A stretch of DNA of 19,785 bases from Flavobacteriales bacterium (GTDB lineage: Bacteria; Bacteroidota; Bacteroidia; Flavobacteriales; Weeksellaceae): the NCBI GenBank assembly GCA_900770875.1, contig CAAGLV010000232.1, positions 1 through 19,785 of the forward strand, given 5' to 3'. Below, one piece after another: positions 6,993 through 15,620 of the stretch (within the stretch, counting starts at the first letter, position 1; each line of letters opens with the position of its first letter). The position numbers and the translations under genes were made by a program. The notes under the pieces were generated by a model. It saw only the letters and a program-made list of their open reading frames with translations, made no database searches and was not told where the DNA came from.

Positions 6993-7694
6993 ATGCTTCA
7001 ACCCAAAATTGCCGTAATTACTTATAACACGCCACATCGCAAAACACAAGATGTTGTACATCAGTTAAAAGCAAAAGGATACAAAAATGTAAAACTATAT
7101 GCTTTACCTTTTGTACAACGAGAAAATCCATTTCAACCAATTTATCAGCATCGCCCAAGTAAAGCAATTGCGATAGATGTAGAAACGTATTGTACTAATT
7201 TTAATTACGATTTTACTACTACAACAGCAACAACATTAAACAATCAATTAACCAAAGATGGTGTTGATTTTGTACTTATTGCCGGTGCTGGATTATTGCC
7301 AGACGAATTAGTAGAAAACCATAAAATAATAAATACACATCCTGGATTTTTACCAAAAACACGAGGATTAGATTCGTTGAAATGGGCAATTGTTAAAGGC
7401 GTAGAAATTGGTGTTACAACACATTTTGTAGATACAGAAGCTGATGCTGGATTTTTGATTGAACAACAATTGATACCAGTTTACGAAAATGATACTTTTC
7501 ATTCTTTAGCACAACGACAATACGAAACAGAAATAGAAATGTTAGTAAACTCGATAGAGGTAATTCCTACTAAAACAAGCTTTCCATCATTAAGCACAAC
7601 AGCTTACGAAGCAACTAGAAGAATGCCTAAAGCAATAGAAGAAAATTTATTAGATTCGTTTAACACTTACAAAGATCAATTTAAAGAGAAATAA
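6993..7694 (+). CDS. Formyltransferase-fold protein (Formyl_trans_N)
   Basis: A 233-aa protein with the N-terminal formyltransferase fold shared by phosphoribosylglycinamide formyltransferase, methionyl-tRNA formyltransferase and sugar-nucleotide formyltransferases. The catalytic triad seems intact: Asn114 and His116 in INTHPGFLP, and Asp151 in VDTEADAGF. These use N10-formyltetrahydrofolate to formylate an amine. It lacks the C-terminal domain of Fmt and is close in size to PurN, but the long N-terminal part (residues 40-90) differs from PurN. Its place behind an amino-sugar-kinase-like gene makes a sugar or other small amine substrate a fair guess. The gene ends at a strong terminator. Substrate unknown. 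Confidence 0.75.
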   Translation: MLQPKIAVITYNTPHRKTQDVVHQLKAKGYKNVKLYALPFVQRENPFQPIYQHRPSKAIAIDVETYCTNFNYDFTTTTATTLNNQLTKDGVDFVLIAGAGLLPDELVENHKIINTHPGFLPKTRGLDSLKWAIVKGVEIGVTTHFVDTEADAGFLIEQQLIPVYENDTFHSLAQRQYETEIEMLVNSIEVIPTKTSFPSLSTTAYEATRRMPKAIEENLLDSFNTYKDQFKEK

Positions 7695-7716
7695 GCAATT
7701 TTAAATTTAACATAAT

Positions 7717-7749
7717 AAAAAAGCCATCTATTTTACTAGATGGCTTTTT
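7717..7749. terminator. Bidirectional terminator between convergent genes
   Basis: Stem of about 14 bp: AAAAAGCCATCTA (7718-7730) with TAGATGGCTTTTT (7737-7749). It has A-runs on the left and T-runs on the right, so it can stop transcription of the formyltransferase gene from the left and the efflux operon from the right. Confidence 0.85.
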
Positions 7750-7800
7750 CCGTATATATATATAAAATTACTTCTCGCACAGAGAATAAAATTATGCAAA

Positions 7801-9375
7801 TTAAATTCCTTTACCTCGTCCAAAAATAAAATGCTTAACTGGCGAATAGGCTAAAATTAAAAACATCATAATTAAACCAAAAACAAAAAGATCTCTAAAA
7901 ATCTCGAGATTGGTGATTAGTAAAGATTGATTAAATAAGTTTGATTTTAACGAACTTACCGTTAAACTTATCGCTTCGTTAGCCATATGCGTTGCTTCGT
8001 TTTTAGCATACAAGCTATTCCATTGATCCTGAAAGAAAACTTTGGTAGCATCTAAATTTTCTGTCATATAAAACTGGTGTTTTGTTGTTAAAAACAAAAC
8101 CGAATTTTGCATTAAGGCAAATCCAAATGTAGAAGACCAAAATCGGGCTGTTACAGCTGCTTGCATCGTATTCATAGAAAAATTAGCATGCACAGATCCT
8201 ACCATATATTGTAAAATTGGCGCAAATAAAATTCCTTGTCCCATTCCTTCAAAAACCAATGGCGGAATAATGGCATCTGGCCGTGTGTCGGGTACAAATA
8301 AGTAACTAAACCAAATCATACTTCCGGCTAGGCATAAAAATCCTGTAAAGAATACAAATCGGTATTGCATGCCGTACCGAACCAATAAGTAACCAACCAT
8401 TGCTCCAAAATAAATACCGAAACAGTTGTAATATTGAATATTTAACACATACTCCCAAGGCCATTTCCAAACCACATTCATTACTTGGTAAATGTTATTC
8501 ATACTTGCTTTAAAAATATAAAACGTAAAGAATAAAATCATTCCAAGAATTACACGCTCGGATTTTAGGATATCGAAATGAAATATTGGTCGTTTAGCTG
8601 TACGTTGTTGCAATATAAATAAGCCGCTAAAAATACAAGTTGCCATAAATGCTATTACAATATTTGGCGACTCGAACCAATAATATCTTTTTCCATAAAT
8701 TAAGACATATGCGCCAGAAATTAAGCACATCATCATTAAAATATATCCGGCCAAATTTAATTGATATAATGGCTTTTTAGGATACAAACGTCCATGGCTA
8801 AATAAAAATACATAGATTATTAAACTTATAACATGAAAAAATACAACGGTATAAATCATTACAGCATAAGTATAATTTTCTATGGCAAATTTCACAATTG
8901 CTGTAGTATACTTATCGCCAGTCATCATAAATCCGTATAAAAATGAGTTCCCTAACAGACGACCAAACGGAGATTTTATACGAGACATGATTAATGGCAC
9001 AATAATACAACCTTCTAAATAGGATGTTGTACCTTGTACCATACGTTCTACGTACAGCAATTGTGTGTTAGTCGTAATTGAAATTAATAACATAATAACG
9101 ATGTTAATAATTGTCATAAATAACAAATACGACCTGATATTAAAAAAACTAAATAAACGCTCGTTTATAAACAATCCACATACAATCGTTGCATAAGCTA
9201 ACGAGAAGATGAATTGCAAATCATCTACATCTACATCTAAAATAGAAGCAGTAAATGTACTACTCATATTAAAGAATGGCAGAATCATGATGTGTGGGAT
9301 TAATGCAATGATTAATATTGGAACAACCAATTGATTAGGTACCCACTTTTTAAATATAGAATGTTGGTTATGCAC
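7801..9375 (-). CDS. MFS efflux transporter of the tripartite operon (DHA2/EmrB-like), paralogue 1
   Basis: A 524-aa inner membrane transporter with about 14 hydrophobic segments, matching the drug:H+ antiporter-2 (EmrB) layout. It is the third gene of a TolC-HlyD-MFS operon, 15 nt after the HlyD gene, so it should expel substrates through the cell envelope as an EmrAB-TolC-type pump. Shared with the two paralogues upstream are the TM1 region (MSSTFTAS at 37-44, LDVDVDD at 46-52), the tract KKPLYQLNL and the GKRYYWFES segment. The Asp of the DHA2 TM1 motif LDxTI appears to be Ser38 here, which may affect proton coupling. No terminator separates it from its operon partners. Substrate is unknown. 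Confidence 0.88.
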   Translation of the reverse strand: MHNQHSIFKKWVPNQLVVPILIIALIPHIMILPFFNMSSTFTASILDVDVDDLQFIFSLAYATIVCGLFINERLFSFFNIRSYLLFMTIINIVIMLLISITTNTQLLYVERMVQGTTSYLEGCIIVPLIMSRIKSPFGRLLGNSFLYGFMMTGDKYTTAIVKFAIENYTYAVMIYTVVFFHVISLIIYVFLFSHGRLYPKKPLYQLNLAGYILMMMCLISGAYVLIYGKRYYWFESPNIVIAFMATCIFSGLFILQQRTAKRPIFHFDILKSERVILGMILFFTFYIFKASMNNIYQVMNVVWKWPWEYVLNIQYYNCFGIYFGAMVGYLLVRYGMQYRFVFFTGFLCLAGSMIWFSYLFVPDTRPDAIIPPLVFEGMGQGILFAPILQYMVGSVHANFSMNTMQAAVTARFWSSTFGFALMQNSVLFLTTKHQFYMTENLDATKVFFQDQWNSLYAKNEATHMANEAISLTVSSLKSNLFNQSLLITNLEIFRDLFVFGLIMMFLILAYSPVKHFIFGRGKGI

Positions 9376-9390
9376 TTTTGATAAATCTTA

Positions 9391-10437
9391 TCATTCTAAT
9401 TTTTCGGCGGAGATTAACACATTCATCCCCGAACGTAATTTTTCGTTTTCTTTAGATGGTTTTAAAAGAATCTTAATCGGAAAACGTTGTTCAATCTTAA
9501 CGAAGTTACCCGTTGCGTTATCTGGTTTAATTAAAGAGAACTCTGATCCCGAAGCCGGAGATAAAGATTCTATTCTACCAATAAACTCGATATCTGGGTA
9601 AGCATCTGCTACAATTTTAATTGGTTTAGTAATGTCAATTTCGCCAATTTGTGTTTCTTTAAAGTTGGCAATAATCCATTTTTCTTTAGAAACAACTTGC
9701 ACTAAAGCTTGTCCTTCTTTAATCAATTGTCCTTCTTGTATGTTTTTTACACCAACCCAACCATCATAAGGCGCAATTAAGTAACTGTACGAGTAATTTA
9801 ATTTTGCGTTATTTAATTCGGCTTTACGTTGTAAAATTTGTGTACGTGCAGGCGCTACTTTCGTTTGCTCTTTAGACGAACTTACATAGATGGATTTCTT
9901 TTGTTGATTTAAAGCTGCTAAATTTGCAATTGCTTGTTTGTATTTAGCCTCAACCTCTTCGAACTGTTGTACAGTTGCAGCATCTTCTGCTACTAAGTTT
10001 TTGTAACGAATGTAATCTTGTTCTGTTCGCCAAACTTCTATTTTAGCTGCTTCGATATTTGCATCAATTACTTCGGCGCGGCTTACTTCTGTATCTACCG
10101 ATTTTTCGTAAGTTTCTACCGACTGACTTGTACTTTCTAAATTAGCTTTTGCGATATCTATTTCGTTGCGATACTCGCGATTATCAATTACAATTAAGGT
10201 ATCACCTTTGTGTACGTATTGATTTTCTTCGAAATTAATTTTTGTTATATATCCTGGTACACGGCTGGCTACAGGTGTAATATATTGTCTTACTTGGGCA
10301 TCGTTTGTGTTAACATGCGTACTCGAGAAGAAATAAAACCAAGCTACAGCTCCTAGTCCTATCAAAATAAATAACCACGCCACAGAAGTTAACACTGTGT
10401 TCATGCGTTTTTCTCCTTTTGTTAAATGTTTTGCCAT
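9391..10437 (-). CDS. HlyD/EmrA-family periplasmic adaptor of the efflux pump
   Basis: A 348-aa membrane fusion protein. A short cytoplasmic N-terminus is followed by one membrane anchor (about residues 14-37), then the THVNTNDAQV strand and the first half of a lipoyl-like domain (51-90, with VPGYITKINFEENQYVHKGDTL). A long alpha-helical coiled-coil hairpin covers about 90-200, and the second lipoyl half (LIAPYDGWVGVKNIQEGQLI) and beta-barrel domain complete it. It bridges the MFS pump in the inner membrane and the TolC-like channel. The gene starts 4 nt after the TolC-like gene and ends 15 nt before the MFS gene. EmrA-type adaptors are specific for MFS partners, which fits. Confidence 0.93.
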   Translation of the reverse strand: MAKHLTKGEKRMNTVLTSVAWLFILIGLGAVAWFYFFSSTHVNTNDAQVRQYITPVASRVPGYITKINFEENQYVHKGDTLIVIDNREYRNEIDIAKANLESTSQSVETYEKSVDTEVSRAEVIDANIEAAKIEVWRTEQDYIRYKNLVAEDAATVQQFEEVEAKYKQAIANLAALNQQKKSIYVSSSKEQTKVAPARTQILQRKAELNNAKLNYSYSYLIAPYDGWVGVKNIQEGQLIKEGQALVQVVSKEKWIIANFKETQIGEIDITKPIKIVADAYPDIEFIGRIESLSPASGSEFSLIKPDNATGNFVKIEQRFPIKILLKPSKENEKLRSGMNVLISAEKLE

Positions 10438-10441
10438 ATTC

Positions 10442-11773
10442 TTATAAATTCCCTAATACGTATTGTAATTGATAATATTTTAATTGCTTGTTGATTTGTA
10501 ACGAAATTAAGTTAGATTCGGCTTCTAAATACGCGTTATCGGCATCTATTAACTCGGTAATTAAACTTAATTTATTAATGTATTTTGTTTTAACAATTCT
10601 GTAATTTTCTTTGGCTTGCTCTATTGCTTCTTCGGCAATTTCTATCTTTTCGATGGCATCTTCTAATCGTTTTGATGCAGCAAAAACGGCATGCGAAATT
10701 TGTTCTTCTTGCTCCTCTACTTCTAGTTTTGCAATGGCAATGTTTTGATCGGCAATAGACATTTTTTGTTTATTCTTAAAAAAACTACTAATTGGCACTG
10801 TTACATTTACACCTACTAAACCAAAACGGTATAAAAATTCGGTTGGCGGGAAAAACATAAAGTTGGGATAATAATAACCATATTTACCTCCACCAGTAAT
10901 TTTAGGTAAAACATTTGCTCGTGTTAATTTTTTATCGATTTCGCGTAAGCGATATTCTTTTTCGGCAATTTTTAAGCTTTCGCTATTTTCGTATGCTTCC
11001 ATCACCATTTCGTCAACTAAACCGATATGATCTGTTGATGTAAATAATTCTTTGGTATCGATATGAACTTCTTGACTTTCGGGCAACGATAAAAGCGTTT
11101 TAATTTGGTGTTCTACAATTTCTATCTCGTATTGCAATTCCGAATGTGCAATTTTATGATTAGATAATTGTAACTCGGTACGCAAAACTTCGTTATACGT
11201 TACAGCACCATTCTTTTTAAGGGCTTTTGTTTGTTTAATTACCAACGTATCCTCGCGCATTTTATCTACAATAAGATTTTGCTGTTCTTGTAAATGCAAA
11301 ACTTGTAAATAAGCTGTAATAATCTCCATACGTAATTGTCTTTCGTCTTTACGTGTTTGGAGTTTATTGATCTCTACTTCTATTTCGGCCTTTTTTTCGT
11401 CGTTCTTAATTTTTCCTCCTAAATAAATCGGAATTTCGGCAGACAACGAAAAATCATATTGTATTCCTGGTACTTTATAATTTGTAGAAGGATTAAACCA
11501 TCCGTTTTCGAATTGGCGTAAAGTTGATAGTTTATTAAAACTTGTATGAAAACTTACATCTGGATATTTATCATTTTTTAAATCCTTCTCATGTAATTCT
11601 GCTACCTCTGTCTTTATAGAGCGTATTTGCAGTTTTTTGTTGTTTTGTAATCCAATATCAATTGCTTCGCTCAATTTTAACTCATTATAATTTATATCCG
11701 ACTGTGCAAATAATAAATTCCCAAGTAAAAAAATCGAAAAAAATAATTGATATTTGAGGAAATTAAATACCAT
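10442..11773 (-). CDS. TolC-family outer membrane efflux channel
   Basis: A 443-aa outer membrane efflux protein (OEP fold). A signal peptide ends near residue 23 (NLLFAQ). Two tandem OEP repeats follow: the first begins LKLSEAIDIGLQNNKKLQ, and the second begins near AYENSESLKIAEKEYRLREI. Each carries the long charged helices that build the periplasmic alpha-barrel. It is the first gene of the TolC-HlyD-MFS operon, so its promoter sets expression of the whole pump. The channel could also serve the two orphan MFS paralogues encoded just upstream. There is no lipobox, so it is not one of the lipidated OprM type. Confidence 0.93.
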   Translation of the reverse strand: MVFNFLKYQLFFSIFLLGNLLFAQSDINYNELKLSEAIDIGLQNNKKLQIRSIKTEVAELHEKDLKNDKYPDVSFHTSFNKLSTLRQFENGWFNPSTNYKVPGIQYDFSLSAEIPIYLGGKIKNDEKKAEIEVEINKLQTRKDERQLRMEIITAYLQVLHLQEQQNLIVDKMREDTLVIKQTKALKKNGAVTYNEVLRTELQLSNHKIAHSELQYEIEIVEHQIKTLLSLPESQEVHIDTKELFTSTDHIGLVDEMVMEAYENSESLKIAEKEYRLREIDKKLTRANVLPKITGGGKYGYYYPNFMFFPPTEFLYRFGLVGVNVTVPISSFFKNKQKMSIADQNIAIAKLEVEEQEEQISHAVFAASKRLEDAIEKIEIAEEAIEQAKENYRIVKTKYINKLSLITELIDADNAYLEAESNLISLQINKQLKYYQLQYVLGNL

Positions 11774-11817
11774 TGTAATTCTTAATTAAAAAAAATTATT
11801 CTTCTTTTTTTATTGTG

Positions 11818-11825
11818 CAAACTTA
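11818..11825 (-). promoter_or_regulatory. -7 element of the efflux operon promoter
   Basis: On the minus strand TAAGTTTG, a match to TAnnTTTG. No TTG sits at a proper -33 distance, so the promoter probably needs an activator. The predicted leader is about 38 nt to the TolC-like gene ATG. Confidence 0.55.
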
Positions 11826-12115
11826 CGCTCAAACAAAGAGACAGATGCGAATTAAACAAGAAAAAAATTTGTCCAAATTCGCCAAATTTGCAATTTATAA
11901 ATTCGTTAACATATCGAGTTTTACGATCGATATTTTGAGTTAATCTGAGCCATTTTCGTTAAATATTTTCTAGACATTTATTTGTTCGGATTTTTAACAA
12001 TTTTAGGTGAAAATTTTTCTATAAAACAATAATTATACTTTGATTTATGATGATTTTAAACTTTTGTTTTTTTGTCTATAATCGCTTTCGATAAAATTAA
12101 TTTGATAAAATGATG
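11826..12115. other. Intergenic region between the efflux operon and the second MFS gene
   Basis: Besides the operator at its left end this AT-rich stretch holds an inverted repeat ATATCGA (11911-11917) / TCGATAT (11927-11933), too short and without a T-run to be a convincing terminator for the second MFS gene. TCTAGACATTT at 11969-11979 occurs again in the promoter of the second MFS gene (near 13738). I see no gene in it. Confidence 0.4.
11872..11890 (-). promoter_or_regulatory. Putative AraC-regulator operator at the efflux operon promoter
   Basis: The plus strand carries two abutting repeats, CCAAATTCG (11873-11881) and CCAAATTTG (11882-11890), with GCCAA at 11881-11885. GCCAA lies 55 nt upstream of the -7 element, the same place as the GCCAA boxes at the other two MFS promoters. 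Similarity to those boxes outside GCCAA is only partial. Confidence 0.4.
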
Positions 12116-13681
12116 TTAGATTTTTTTGATCAAGATTTGACTAATTGGCTTATAAATTATGATGCCTAAAACAAGTAAAAAACTTAATACAAATAGCGTT
12201 CTAAAAATTTCGATATTGGTTATTAATAAAGCTTGATGATAAATCTCGTTTTTTATTGTACTTACAGTTAAATTCATCGCATCGTTATACAAATGATTGT
12301 TGGTATACTTTACGATTAATGCATTCCATTTATCATGATACATTGGATTGGTTACATCTAAATTTTTCATCATATACGATTGATGCTTGGTTGTTAAATG
12401 CAATAACGAATTTTGCATAATTGCAAACCCAATGGTATTAGACCAAAACCTAATCGTTACACCTGCATGCGAAGCGCTACTTGCAATAGATGCATTTACC
12501 GATCCTACCATAAATAATACCAAAGGCGTAAATAATAAACCTTGCGAAAATCCTTGGATGTATAAAACCGGAATGATATATTTTACATTTAAATCGGGAA
12601 CAAATAAATAGCTAAACCACAACATACTTAAGGATAGCATTAAAAATCCGGTAACAAATATGTATTTAAAATTTACTTTTTTAGTTAATAAATAAGCTGC
12701 CGTAATAACGCCGCTTAACGATCCGGCTACATTATAAAATTGTATATTTAAAATTGCCTGCCATTCCCAGCGCCAAACAACACTCATTACATTGTAAATA
12801 TTGCTCATACTTGCTCTTAAAATATAAAAGCACATAAACATAAATAACCCAACTAAAACTCGTTTTGATTTTAAGACTTCGAAATAAAATAATGGACGTT
12901 TTGCAAATCGTTGATGAAATAAAAATAAGCCCGAACTTAGCATGCAAAAACTTGCCGATAAAACGATATAATGCGATTGAAACCAATAAAATCGCTTTCC
13001 ATAAATTAAGGTAAATGCGCCCGATATTAAAGCAATCATCACCAAAAAAATTCCACCCAAATTTAATTGGTACAATGGCTTTTTAGGAAATAATCGCCCT
13101 TTAGAAAATATAAATACGAAGATAAATAATGCAACTAAATGAAAAGCCATAATGGCATAAATCATCATATTGTGCGTGTAATTTTCGATGGCAAATTTTA
13201 CAAGATACGTCGTAAATTTATCGCCTGTTAACATAATGGCGTATAAAATAGAAAAGGCTATAATTTTAGCATTGTCCGATTTTATGCGCGACATAATTAA
13301 AGGTAAAAGAATACAACCTTCGAACAAGCAAGCTGGCCCTTGTATTACTCTAAATAATAATATTAATTGAGGATTTTTTGTTATCGTTAATCCAAACAAT
13401 AATAAAATATTTAAAATCGTCATAAACAAACAATAGTTCCGGATATTGAAATACTGAAAAAATCGGACATTTATAAATAATCCACAAACAATTGTTGCGT
13501 ACGCAATTGAGAATAAAAATTGAATATCGTCTACATCAACATCCAAAAATGATGCAGTAAATGTGCTATTCATACTAAAGATTGATAAAATCATAATATG
13601 AGGAATTAGCGCAATTACTAATAATGGCACGATAATCTGATCCGGAATCCAAGATTTAAAAACATTTTGCTCTTTACTCAT
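12116..13681 (-). CDS. MFS transporter (DHA2/EmrB-like), paralogue 2, no adjacent adaptor
   Basis: A 521-aa membrane transporter with about 14 hydrophobic segments, clearly homologous along its whole length to the proteins at 7801-9375 and 13820-15385 and closest to the latter (shared NYCLFMT, SASHAGVT/SASHIAVT and TIGFAIMQNS-type tracts). TM1 carries SMNSTFTASFLDVDVDD, with Asn38 where EmrB-like proteins have Asp. It has no own HlyD or TolC gene; it may use those of the operon just downstream, act alone in the inner membrane, or compete for the same adaptor. Its own promoter with a GCCAA box lies in the 138-nt gap upstream. No terminator is visible after paralogue 3, so some readthrough is possible. 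Confidence 0.87.
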   Translation of the reverse strand: MSKEQNVFKSWIPDQIIVPLLVIALIPHIMILSIFSMNSTFTASFLDVDVDDIQFLFSIAYATIVCGLFINVRFFQYFNIRNYCLFMTILNILLLFGLTITKNPQLILLFRVIQGPACLFEGCILLPLIMSRIKSDNAKIIAFSILYAIMLTGDKFTTYLVKFAIENYTHNMMIYAIMAFHLVALFIFVFIFSKGRLFPKKPLYQLNLGGIFLVMIALISGAFTLIYGKRFYWFQSHYIVLSASFCMLSSGLFLFHQRFAKRPLFYFEVLKSKRVLVGLFMFMCFYILRASMSNIYNVMSVVWRWEWQAILNIQFYNVAGSLSGVITAAYLLTKKVNFKYIFVTGFLMLSLSMLWFSYLFVPDLNVKYIIPVLYIQGFSQGLLFTPLVLFMVGSVNASIASSASHAGVTIRFWSNTIGFAIMQNSLLHLTTKHQSYMMKNLDVTNPMYHDKWNALIVKYTNNHLYNDAMNLTVSTIKNEIYHQALLITNIEIFRTLFVLSFLLVLGIIIYKPISQILIKKI

Positions 13682-13720
13682 TGTCTTAATTTTGCAAAAA
13701 ATGTAAATTATTTAAAGCAC

Positions 13721-13728
13721 CAAAATTA
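13721..13728 (-). promoter_or_regulatory. -7 element of the second MFS gene
   Basis: On the minus strand TAATTTTG, matching TAnnTTTG and identical to the -7 of the third MFS gene. No TTG at -33. The predicted leader is about 33 nt. Confidence 0.5.
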
Positions 13729-13773
13729 AAACGATCTATCTAGACATTTTTGATGTAAAAAGTAAAAGTTTTG

Positions 13774-13790
13774 CTCATTTATGCCAATGC
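13774..13790 (-). promoter_or_regulatory. Putative AraC-regulator operator at the second MFS promoter
   Basis: Plus strand CTCATTTATGCCAATGC. It matches CTCATTTTAGCCAATTT at the third MFS promoter in 13 of 17 positions. GCCAA (13783-13787) begins 54 nt beyond the -7 element, a place suited to an activator. Confidence 0.5.
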
Positions 13791-13819
13791 ATTTTTTATC
13801 AATTAAATTATAATCTTTA

Positions 13820-15385
13820 TTAAAATTTATTTAATAACTTTCGGCTAATTGGGCCATAAATTAAAATAAATAAGATAGATAATAAACCAAAAACAAATAA
13901 GGTTCTAAAAATCTCGATATTCGAAATTAGCAAAGCATGGTTATAAACCTTAGTATTTAGCGCACGTACTGTTAAATTAATTGCTTCGTTATATACATGC
14001 CCATTTATATTTTTAGCAAAAATTGCATCCCATTGTTCTTGATAATTGGCGTTTGTTAAATCTAAATTACGCGTGGTATACGATAAATGCTTCGTTGTTA
14101 AATGCAAGATGGCATTTTGCATGATCGAAAATCCAATGGTATTTGTCCAAAAACGCATCGTAACTGCAATATGCGATGCACTACTAGAAATGGTTGGATG
14201 CACAGATCCTACAATAAATATTAATAAAGGTGTAAATAATATTCCTTGTCCTATTCCTTGTATAACCAATGGCGCTATAATTGCCGACACTTTTAAATCG
14301 GGTATAAATAAATAACTAAACCACATCATACTTATAGATAAAGTTAAAAATCCGATTATAAATATCGATTTATAATTTACCTTATGTACAAGCATATAAT
14401 AACCTGCAATTACGCCAGCAAAAGATCCTATTACATTAAAAAATTGTATTTTTAATACATATTGCCATTCCCAATGCCAAACGACATTCATTACTTGATA
14501 AATATTACTCATACACGAACGTAAAATATAAAAGCAAAAGAATAAAACCAATCCTACAACTACACGCTCGGATTTTAAAACTTCGAACTGAAAAATTCGT
14601 CTTTTAGCTGTACGTTGATGAAATAAAAATAAACCCGAAAAAACCATACAAACGGTAAACGAAGTGATGATATAAGGCGACTCGAACCAATAATATCTTT
14701 TACCATAAACTAAAGTAAACGCGCCACCAATTAATGCAACCATAATAAAAAAGATTCCTCCTAAACTTAATTGATACAATGGCTTTTTAGGATATAATCT
14801 TCCATGATTAAAAATAAATACATAAATAATTAATGCTACAATATGAAAGATTATAATCGAATAAATCATCATATTATGCGTATAATTTTCGATTGCAAAT
14901 TTCACTAAATAGGTCGCAAATTTATCGCCAGTTAACATGGTAGAATACATAATAGAAAAAGCTATAATCCTTGCATTATCCGATTTAATTCTGGCCATAA
15001 TTAACGGCACAACAATGCAACCTTCAAACAAACAAGCCATTCCCTGCATAATTCTTAAAAAAACTAAAACTTCGGGATTACGAGTTAGCGTTGTACCAAA
15101 GAGCAAAACGATGTTTAACATCGTCATAAAAAGACAATAATTTCTGATATTAAAGTAATGTAGAAAACGAGTATTTAAAAACATTCCGATTACAATCATT
15201 AAATATCCCAACGAAAATAAAAACTGAACATCATCCACATCAATATCTAAAAACGACGCTGTAAATGTACTGTTCATACTAAACAACGAAAGCACAAACA
15301 TTTGTGGTAAAGCCACTAAAACAAGTAGTGCTATAATAATTTTATTCGGTATCCATTCGTTAAAAATACTCTGTTCCTTCTGCAT
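13820..15385 (-). CDS. MFS transporter (DHA2/EmrB-like), paralogue 3, next to the AraC regulator
   Basis: A 521-aa transporter with about 14 hydrophobic segments and the same landmarks as the other two copies: SMNSTFTASFLDIDVDD in TM1, KKPLYQLSL, GKRYYWFES and the TIGFSIMQNA tract late in the protein. It is closest to the 12116-13681 copy, with which it shares its exact length, so this pair probably arose by a later duplication than the split from the 524-aa copy. It is divergent from the AraC-family gene, with 387 nt between the starts. Unlike the other two it has a long predicted leader (about 175 nt) containing a terminator-like hairpin. Substrate unknown. Confidence 0.87.
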   Translation of the reverse strand: MQKEQSIFNEWIPNKIIIALLVLVALPQMFVLSLFSMNSTFTASFLDIDVDDVQFLFSLGYLMIVIGMFLNTRFLHYFNIRNYCLFMTMLNIVLLFGTTLTRNPEVLVFLRIMQGMACLFEGCIVVPLIMARIKSDNARIIAFSIMYSTMLTGDKFATYLVKFAIENYTHNMMIYSIIIFHIVALIIYVFIFNHGRLYPKKPLYQLSLGGIFFIMVALIGGAFTLVYGKRYYWFESPYIITSFTVCMVFSGLFLFHQRTAKRRIFQFEVLKSERVVVGLVLFFCFYILRSCMSNIYQVMNVVWHWEWQYVLKIQFFNVIGSFAGVIAGYYMLVHKVNYKSIFIIGFLTLSISMMWFSYLFIPDLKVSAIIAPLVIQGIGQGILFTPLLIFIVGSVHPTISSSASHIAVTMRFWTNTIGFSIMQNAILHLTTKHLSYTTRNLDLTNANYQEQWDAIFAKNINGHVYNEAINLTVRALNTKVYNHALLISNIEIFRTLFVFGLLSILFILIYGPISRKLLNKF

Positions 15386-15442
15386 ATATAAAATCTCAAA
15401 AAAATTTTAATCAAGATTATAGCCTTGCATCTTATTTTACAT

Positions 15443-15511
15443 AAAAAAATCAAGTAATTTAGTTTCTTCTGTAAAGCTAGTTTCAACAGAAAATTAACTA
15501 AATCACTTGAT
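15443..15511 (-). terminator. Two-tier hairpin with U-tract in the leader of the third MFS gene
   Basis: Outer arms 15449-15464 and 15496-15511 (ATCAAGTAATTTAGTT and AACTAAATCACTTGAT) are complementary but for one position; inner arms TTCTGT (15467-15472) and ACAGAA (15486-15491) stack inside. Read on the minus strand the structure is followed directly by a run of T (complement of the A-run at 15443-15449), the form of an intrinsic terminator. It lies between the predicted promoter (15567-15574) and the MFS start at 15385, so it may be an attenuator or the end of a small RNA. Confidence 0.55.
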
Positions 15512-15566
15512 ATAAACTATTTAAAACTCGAATACAATTTTATAATCGTCTCCTCTGTTATCAAGG

Positions 15567-15574
15567 CAAAATTA
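15567..15574 (-). promoter_or_regulatory. -7 element of the third MFS gene
   Basis: On the minus strand TAATTTTG, identical to the -7 of the second MFS gene. The nearest TTG (15591-15589) is only 14 nt away, too close for a normal -33 element. The predicted leader is about 175 nt. Confidence 0.45.
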
Positions 15575-15620
15575 CAGCTAAAAAAAAGCAACTTTTTTAA
15601 CAGATCGTGAAAAATATTTA

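Noticed and set aside
11911..11933. Terminator after the second MFS gene
   Set aside because: Only a 7-bp stem and no T-run in the direction of that gene; the second MFS transcript may run on.
12732..12986. Minus-strand 84-codon frame in another phase of the second MFS gene
   Set aside because: Overlaps fully with the conserved transporter in the same direction and resembles no protein.
14046..14315. Plus-strand 89-codon open frame within the third MFS gene
   Set aside because: It is antisense to a well-conserved transporter gene and its counterpart at 12387-12611 within the second MFS gene has a similar sequence only because the sense genes are paralogous. No promoter or family likeness.
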